Assembly (NCBI RefSeq): GCF_000964465.1 | Contig: NZ_BANH01000078.1 | Location: forward strand, 1 to 47,261 | DNA length: 47,261 nucleotides | Origin: Gluconobacter thailandicus F149-1 = NBRC 100600 | Lineage (GTDB): Bacteria > Pseudomonadota > Alphaproteobacteria > Acetobacterales > Acetobacteraceae | Direction of reading: 5' to 3' | In this document: piece by piece, positions 42,796-47,261 of the stretch | How the letters are laid out: each line of letters opens with the position of its first letter | Position numbering within the stretch: the stretch's first letter is position 1 | Notes under the pieces: model-generated | What the model was told of the DNA's origin: nothing | Databases searched by the model: none | The model's input: the letters and a program-made list of their open reading frames with translations, nothing else | Made by a program: the position numbers and the translations under genes

Positions 42796-44607
42796 TTATT
42801 GAGATTGCAGCTCTTCTTTCTTGGCTTCAAGATTTAGCCACTGCTCTTCAGCCTCAGTCAGAGCATTCTCTGCAACCTGAAGAGCGTCACTGATCTTTGT
42901 GAATTTCGCAGGATCCCGGCTATAGAGTCCCGGATCCGCCAAAGCTTCGCGATAGACTACAATTTCCTTCTCGAGCTTGGCCATTTTCCCAGGAAGAAGA
43001 TCCAGCGTGCGCTTGTCGTTATAGCTTAGCTTCGTCTGCTTTTTATCTGATTTTACAGTATTTTTAGCAATTGAAACTTCTTGGGATTTCTCATCGACAC
43101 TCCGTTCAGCGGGAGCTTCACCACGCCGCTGAACAAGCATGTCAGAATATCCGCCAGCATACTCGATCCACTGCCCGTTCCCTTCGGACACCAGAACCGA
43201 TCCAGCAACACGGTCGAGAAAATCACGATCATGGCTGACGAGCAGAACCGTGCCTGCATAATCGGCCAGCATGTCCTGCAGCAGATCCAGCGTCTCCAGA
43301 TCGAGGTCATTGGTAGGCTCATCCAGCACCATGAGACTGGACGGTTTTGCCAGCGCACAGGCTAGAGCCAGACGTCCACGTTCTCCACCTGACAGTTTCC
43401 CAACAGGGGTCCGAGCCTGTTCTGGACGGAACATGAAATCTTTCATGTAGCCAATGACGTGTCGCTTCTCTGTCCCGACCTGCACCATGTCGCCACTACC
43501 ACCCGTCAGGGTATCGGAGAGCGTTTTTGCTGGATCAAGACTTTCCCGCTGTTGATCCAGCGTGACCATTGCCACAGATGGACCAATGTAAACCGAGCCT
43601 TCCTGAGGGGCCATTCGGCCCGTCAGCAGGCGGATGAGCGTTGTTTTACCAGCACCATTCGCTCCTACGAGCCCAAGCCGGTCTCCACGCAGAACCTTCA
43701 GATCAAGATTCTTGACAATCTGGCGGTCACCGTAGGTCCAGCCAAGATTTTCCGCACCAATGGTGATCTTTCCCGCACCCTCGGCCTCAGTGGCAGCCAT
43801 CCGAAGAGTGCCAGTCCCACGGGAGGCAATTTCCCGACGGTTGTTCCTCAACGTCGCAAGTTCGGCCACACGACGGACATTCCGCTTCCGTCGCGCTGTT
43901 ACACCGTACCGCATCCAGTCTTCTTCGCGGGCGATCTGACGATCGAGCTTATGAGCGTCACGCTCTTCCTGCTCCAAAACCTCATCGCGCCAGGTTTCAT
44001 AGCGCGAGAAACCCTGATCCAGACGACGCGTCTTGCCTTGCTCAAGCCAGACAACGCTTCGGGAAAGCGTTTCCAGAAGACGACGATCATGGCTGATGAC
44101 GATCATGGCGCACCGAGAGGCAGCCAGCTCTTTTTCAAGCCACGTAATTGTCGGCAGATCGAGATGGTTGGTCGGCTCATCGAGAAGCAACAGATCCGGC
44201 TCGGCAGCCAGAGCGCGGGCAAGGGCACAACGACGAACCTCTCCGCCAGAGAGCCTCTCGCATCCTTCGTCGCCCGTCATGCCAAGCTCAGCCAACATGG
44301 CGCGGGCACGATAGTGTTCCGTCTCATCCAGACCATCAGCAACGTAATGGAATGTCGAGGGATATGCGGAGAGATCTGGCTCCTGGGCCAGATAATGCAC
44401 CTTTACCCCCGGCTGAACGAAACGCGTTCCGTCATCAGCGGTGATATCGCCCGCTGCTATTTTGAGAAGCGTGGATTTGCCCGAGCCGTTCCGCCCAACA
44501 AGGCAAATCCGTTCTCCTGGCAGGACGCCAAGCTCTGCTCCATCAAGGAGCGGGCGTCCGCCAAGAGTGTAAGTAATGTTCTGTAGAAGAAGGATGGGTG
44601 CCGACAT
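42796..44607 (-). CDS. uup: ABC-F family ATPase (Uup-like)
   Basis: 603 residues with two ATPase domains. The first has GRNGSGKST (38-46), LSGGEVRR and LLLDEPTNHLDL. A linker follows (EEDWMRYGVTARRKRNVRR, the ABC-F interdomain region), then the second domain with GANGAGKTT, LSGGERGR and VLDEPTNDLDL. A C-terminal coiled coil (from about 530, LLPGKMAKLEKEIVVYREAL) is the Uup DNA-binding type. ABC-F proteins act on ribosomes or DNA rather than in transport. It is convergent with the oxidoreductase. Confidence 0.93.
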   Translation of the reverse strand: MSAPILLLQNITYTLGGRPLLDGAELGVLPGERICLVGRNGSGKSTLLKIAAGDITADDGTRFVQPGVKVHYLAQEPDLSAYPSTFHYVADGLDETEHYRARAMLAELGMTGDEGCERLSGGEVRRCALARALAAEPDLLLLDEPTNHLDLPTITWLEKELAASRCAMIVISHDRRLLETLSRSVVWLEQGKTRRLDQGFSRYETWRDEVLEQEERDAHKLDRQIAREEDWMRYGVTARRKRNVRRVAELATLRNNRREIASRGTGTLRMAATEAEGAGKITIGAENLGWTYGDRQIVKNLDLKVLRGDRLGLVGANGAGKTTLIRLLTGRMAPQEGSVYIGPSVAMVTLDQQRESLDPAKTLSDTLTGGSGDMVQVGTEKRHVIGYMKDFMFRPEQARTPVGKLSGGERGRLALACALAKPSSLMVLDEPTNDLDLETLDLLQDMLADYAGTVLLVSHDRDFLDRVAGSVLVSEGNGQWIEYAGGYSDMLVQRRGEAPAERSVDEKSQEVSIAKNTVKSDKKQTKLSYNDKRTLDLLPGKMAKLEKEIVVYREALADPGLYSRDPAKFTKISDALQVAENALTEAEEQWLNLEAKKEELQSQ

Positions 44608-44665
44608 ACCCCCTATGTGTCGCAGGAGGCGTTAGCCCGCAAGGCACCCAGTCTCTGTTTTCATC

Positions 44666-45397
44666 TCAAACCGGCGCTACACCACCAGTTACAGCCTGAT
44701 AAGTCGCGACAGCCAGAGCCAGGGGCTCGAAAGGCTTCGTAATCACGAACGAAGGTTCATGCGCTTCTCCCGTCAGAAGACGCTCCGGATAAGCCGTTAC
44801 GAAGATGACGGGCGTTTCATGCGTCTTCAGGATGCGGCCCACAGCATGCATGCCATCTCCACCACCACCCAGATTGATATCCGCAAGAATCAGACCTGGC
44901 TTTGTCTCCGCAGCCAGCTTGACTGCATCGGCTTCCGTATGAGCCACCCCAGCGATCTTGTGACCGCACCGTTCAACCAGATCCTGAATATCCATCGCAA
45001 TGATGGGTTCATCTTCGATAATAAGGACAGACGTCTGGGCAATCCCTTGCAGGGCCTGACGCGCAATCCCGAGTTCCCCGGCCGCCTCATCTTCAGACAT
45101 CGAAAGCGCCCGCGCCGCCGATGACAGAGACTGTTCTTCCAGAGATGTCAAAAGAAGCAAGGCTCTCTGCGTGAGTGTCATGCCCGTATGAGAGGCCGAT
45201 TTTTGTGAAAATTCCTGAACAAGCTTGCCATAAAGAGCCAGTCGGGCAGGGAGGTTTGCCTTCTCATCAGCCAGAAGTTCTTTCAGGGCACCAGCAACCA
45301 GCCGGTCTCCCTGTGCCTGATCTCCAGCGAGCGCGCGGGCAAAACGACGGGCATAGGGCAGCGCCGCAATAAGTTCCTGACGTGCCGTGTCAGTCAT
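44666..45397 (-). CDS. phyR: General stress response regulator PhyR
   Basis: 243 residues: a sigma-factor-like domain (1-115, sigma2-sigma4 mimicry without DNA-binding residues) and a C-terminal receiver. Acidic pocket Glu128-Asp129, phospho-acceptor Asp173 (LILADINLG), the FAT-GUY-type motif FVTAYPERLLTG (199-210) and Lys221 are all present. When phosphorylated it binds NepR and releases the EcfG-type sigma factor. It is divergent from two ECF sigma genes, with nepR at the end of that unit, the standard alphaproteobacterial arrangement. Confidence 0.96.
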   Translation of the reverse strand: MTDTARQELIAALPYARRFARALAGDQAQGDRLVAGALKELLADEKANLPARLALYGKLVQEFSQKSASHTGMTLTQRALLLLTSLEEQSLSSAARALSMSEDEAAGELGIARQALQGIAQTSVLIIEDEPIIAMDIQDLVERCGHKIAGVAHTEADAVKLAAETKPGLILADINLGGGGDGMHAVGRILKTHETPVIFVTAYPERLLTGEAHEPSFVITKPFEPLALAVATYQAVTGGVAPV

Positions 45398-45428
45398 GAG
45401 TCCTTGGCCTCTTGCAGAATGGCCGCGC

Positions 45429-45454
45429 GGAAACCTTATGGAAAGCTATCCGTT
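45429..45454 (+). promoter_or_regulatory. Candidate EcfG-type promoter before the first sigma gene
   Basis: GGAAAC (45429-45434), 16 bases, CGTT (45451-45454). The EcfG consensus is GGAAC-N16/17-CGTT; here there is one mismatch or an extra A. Its position, about 95 bases before a possible start at 45549, fits autoregulation. Confidence 0.4.
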
Positions 45455-45617
45455 TGCGGCAGTTGAATAATCATGACACGACCAGCATGACGCGCCTAGT
45501 GTCCGTTATACAGTCATACTTCACGCCTTCCTTTGAAAGGACAGTCCTCTGCCAAAACCTGTTTCCGGCGCTACACCGGCTCCACAGGAGAGAAGAGGCA
45601 CTTCCTTTCATCAGGAG

Positions 45618-46106
45618 TTGCTGAAAACGCTCCCCGATCTCCGCGGTTTTGCTCGCTTCCTGACACGAGACGCAACTGCGGCGGACGATCTCGTGCAGGA
45701 TACTGTTGTTCGCGCGCTGGCATCCCAGAGCCAGTTTGAAACAGGGACAACCCTGAAAGCGTGGCTGTTCACAATCCAGAGAAATGCCTTTTACGAACAG
45801 CGCAGACGCTCATCCCGTGAACAGGAGGTCATGCAGGATTTCGAACTCGATATGCCTGTGTCGTCTGAAGCTCCCTCGATGCAAAGCGCCAGGGACGCAG
45901 TTACGGATCTTGGTGAAATCCTCTGGAAACTGCCTGACCTTCTCCGTGAAGCCATTATCCTGGTGGGAGCACAGGAACTTTCATACGAAGATGCGGCCTG
46001 CATCTGTAATGTCCCTCCAGGCACCATGAAAGCCCGTGTTTCGAGAGCCCGCAGCCAACTAGCCGCTTTGACCGAGACGGAAAATCTGAGCGAAATTCAC
46101 ATCTAA
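45618..46106 (+). CDS. ECF sigma factor, EcfG-like (first of two)
   Basis: 162 residues from TTG 45618. Sigma-2 contains FARFLTRDATAADDLVQDTVVRALA and GTTLKAWLFTIQRNAFYEQRRR. Sigma-4 contains LWKLPDLLREAIILVGAQELSYEDAA and GTMKARVSRARSQL. It resembles ECF15/EcfG, the effector of the PhyR-NepR switch. The TTG is probably not the true start: its SD-like CAGGAG abuts it, and the frame continues upstream as TSFHQEL, matching the TFHDQV start of the second sigma factor. A CTG at 45549 with AAAGGA seven bases before is the only candidate. Which sigma is NepR's partner is unresolved. Confidence 0.88.
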   Translation: MLKTLPDLRGFARFLTRDATAADDLVQDTVVRALASQSQFETGTTLKAWLFTIQRNAFYEQRRRSSREQEVMQDFELDMPVSSEAPSMQSARDAVTDLGEILWKLPDLLREAIILVGAQELSYEDAACICNVPPGTMKARVSRARSQLAALTETENLSEIHI

Positions 46107-46155
46107 AAAACTGTTAAATAACGATTTTTTAAAAAAATATAAAAAAAGATCCTCT

Positions 46156-46181
46156 GGATGCAACGATCCTGAAGCCTCGTT
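46156..46181 (+). promoter_or_regulatory. Candidate EcfG-type promoter before the second sigma gene
   Basis: GGATGC (46156-46161), 16 bases, CGTT (46178-46181), with the same spacing as the first candidate but a poorer -35. It lies 42 bases before ATG 46223. Confidence 0.3.
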
Positions 46182-46222
46182 CATTGATCCCATGAAACAG
46201 GACGAAATCAGGAGTATTTCCC

Positions 46223-46798
46223 ATGACGTTCCATGATCAGGTCATCGCCATTCTTCCGAAGCTTCGCGTTCAGGCTCTGTCCCTGACACGCAACCGTGCT
46301 GCTGCGGAGGATCTTGTTCAGGACGCCGTGTGTAACGCTCTTGCCGCCCAGAACAGCTTCATCCCAGGTACCAATTTCTCGGCTTGGATGCATCGCATTC
46401 TCCGCAACCGCTTTATCTCGGATCTGCGTAAGCGCCGTGAGACAACAGATATCGATGATGTGCCAGCCTCCACGTTTGCCAGTCCGGCAACTCATGAAGA
46501 CAGCCTTGCACTCAAAGACCTGTCTCTTGCCCTGTCCCGCCTTCCAGCCGATCAGCGCGAAGCCCTTGTCATGGTCGTCATTCAGGGCATGAGCTACGAA
46601 GCTCTGGCCGAAGCCACCGATTGCGCCGTTGGCACAGCAAAGAGCCGTGTTTTCCGGGCACGTCGTCAGCTTGAAGCCTGGATGACGGGCGAGATGCCGA
46701 GCAATGACAAGCTGCGCCTGAAGGTCAAGGCGCTCCGTGAAGCCATTGATGCTCGCCATCGTGACGGCAAATCTTCGGACGATCTGTTCCTTTCCTGA
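46223..46798 (+). CDS. ECF sigma factor, EcfG-like (second of two)
   Basis: 191 residues. Sigma-2 is LTRNRAAAEDLVQDAVCNALA, then GTNFSAWMHRILRNRFISDLRKRRE. Sigma-4 is LSRLPADQREALVMVVIQGMSYEALAE and GTAKSRVFRARRQLEAWM. A 30-residue charged C-terminal tail follows. AGGAG is eight bases before ATG 46223. It shares with the first sigma the motif order but is clearly a distinct paralogue. Its place directly before nepR, with a candidate EcfG promoter, makes it a strong candidate for the main EcfG. Confidence 0.9.
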   Translation: MTFHDQVIAILPKLRVQALSLTRNRAAAEDLVQDAVCNALAAQNSFIPGTNFSAWMHRILRNRFISDLRKRRETTDIDDVPASTFASPATHEDSLALKDLSLALSRLPADQREALVMVVIQGMSYEALAEATDCAVGTAKSRVFRARRQLEAWMTGEMPSNDKLRLKVKALREAIDARHRDGKSSDDLFLS

Positions 46799-46805
46799 GC
46801 TTTCG

Positions 46806-46831
46806 TGAACTTTTACCCTTGCGTGAACGTT
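46806..46831 (+). promoter_or_regulatory. Candidate EcfG-type promoter before nepR
   Basis: TGAAC (46806-46810), 17 bases, CGTT (46828-46831). Four of five -35 bases match GGAAC and the -10 is exact. It sits about 170 bases before the nepR ATG. Confidence 0.45.
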
Positions 46832-46862
46832 AGAGTTTCGTCCATTTCGGAACTAAGGCAAT

Positions 46863-46885
46863 TACGACAAGCCTGTCGTATTTTG
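46863..46885 (+). terminator. Possible terminator after the second sigma gene
   Basis: TACGACA and TGTCGTA form a 7-bp stem with loop AGCC, followed by TTTTG. It is short and weak. Confidence 0.35.
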
Positions 46886-46903
46886 TAAACATTTCGTTGC
46901 TGC

Positions 46904-46942
46904 TGCCATCAGTTGTCTCTTGATATGGGGCAACTGATGGCA
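46904..46942 (+). repeat. 12-bp perfect inverted repeat upstream of nepR
   Basis: TGCCATCAGTTG (46904-46915) and CAACTGATGGCA (46931-46942) are perfect complements around a 15-base loop, with no T tract after. It is a likely mRNA leader hairpin or a regulatory RNA segment 62 bases before the nepR start. Confidence 0.7.
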
Positions 46943-47003
46943 GGCATTTGCAGGGACAGGAGCGATTGCTCTCCTTTGTCACAGAAAGGCTCAGGACTAG
47001 AAC

Positions 47004-47177
47004 ATGACCGGAGGAGACAAGTCCCCATCCTCATCCGGAAAATCAAAAGCAGAAGAAAATGATTCTCCTTTTGGTGTCTGGCTGAGTCGCGGACTTCATC
47101 AGCTCTTTGACGATGTCGCGAATGAACCGATTCCTGACGAACTTCTCAAACTGATCGAAGAAGACCGCAACAAATGA
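47004..47177 (+). CDS. nepR: Anti-sigma factor NepR
   Basis: 57 residues. A disordered Ser/Lys-rich N-terminus (MTGGDKSPSSSGKSKAEEND) is followed by two helices: FGVWLSRGLHQLFDDVANEP and then IPDELLKLIEEDR, the NepR core with the conserved EPIPDE bend. It sequesters the EcfG-type sigma factor; phosphorylated PhyR binds it instead. It is easily missed because of its length. It is last in the rightward stress unit, divergent from phyR. Confidence 0.88.
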   Translation: MTGGDKSPSSSGKSKAEENDSPFGVWLSRGLHQLFDDVANEPIPDELLKLIEEDRNK

Positions 47178-47221
47178 GAAGGCTTAAAGCCCGGCCAGGT
47201 GTTTCAGGTCGGCGGTCTTAA

Positions 47222-47261
47222 GAGCCTGTTTGGAAAATCGATCTGATGTGATTCAAGCTCT
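47222..47261. mobile_element. Possible end of an insertion sequence (cut by the window)
   Basis: From 47222 the sequence begins GAGCCTGTTTGGAAAATCG, preceded by TTAA-like CTTAA. The style matches IS5-group terminal repeats known from acetic acid bacteria. Leftward frames ending in this segment (for example ...FQTGS-stop) cannot be identified. Only one end is visible, so this is tentative. Confidence 0.3.

Overview
The window looks like chromosomal DNA from an acetic acid bacterium (Acetobacteraceae, most like Gluconobacter). This is inferred from gene content: ruvX beside gatCAB, the alphaproteobacterial general stress module PhyR/NepR/ECF sigma, TrcR (DUF1013), DUF3309, secDF, and a type I-E CRISPR repeat. 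No rRNA is present and there is one tRNA. Both window ends lie in repeat-like DNA: a hexanucleotide tandem repeat on the left and an IS-end-like sequence on the right. A draft contig broken at repeats would look like this.

Layout. 1-3.6 kb is an accessory-looking stretch with a CatB-type acetyltransferase, several very small genes (a proline-rich peptide, a mini-lipoprotein, a cold-shock protein, an acidic protein, a one-helix membrane peptide) and a twice-frameshifted ribbon-helix-helix regulator remnant. 3.6-7.6 kb is housekeeping: ruvX, gatC-gatA-gatB with overlapping stop and start codons, and tRNA-Ser(GCT). 7.9-21.1 kb is one leftward operon for a MacB-like efflux system: membrane-fusion protein, ATPase, four paralogous ~810-residue permeases (one frameshifted) and a TolC-like outer-membrane protein. 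Divergent from it, at 21.3-23.7 kb, is a two-component pair whose response regulator is a degenerate sigma-54 activator without GAFTGA and Walker B acids. A TGTCCG/CGGACA palindrome lies between the two units.

23.8-26.8 kb carries small envelope proteins: DUF3309, a Tat lipoprotein, an acidic proline-rich peptide, a small lipoprotein and a lytic transglycosylase. 26.9-32.3 kb is a leftward operon uvrD-prmA-GNAT-pepP. 32.4-34.4 kb holds an orphan type I-E CRISPR array between two RadC paralogues, the first of which has lost its JAMM metal-binding motif. 34.4-36.2 kb is ydcH-purE-purK. Then come trcR, hsp20 (with a candidate RNA thermometer), rpmE, mscL plus a lipoprotein, secD-secF, a Gfo/Idh/MocA dehydrogenase and an Uup-type ABC-F ATPase.

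44.7-47.2 kb is the general stress response locus: phyR (leftward), two ECF sigma genes and nepR (rightward). In this partner-switch, phosphorylated PhyR binds the anti-sigma factor NepR and frees the EcfG-type sigma. Two sigma genes beside one NepR and one PhyR raises the question of which is the partner.

The items most worth a second look are the four-permease efflux operon with its degenerate regulator, the RadC-CRISPR-RadC arrangement with an in-register decayed seventh repeat, the hsp20 leader hairpin, and the dual-sigma stress locus.
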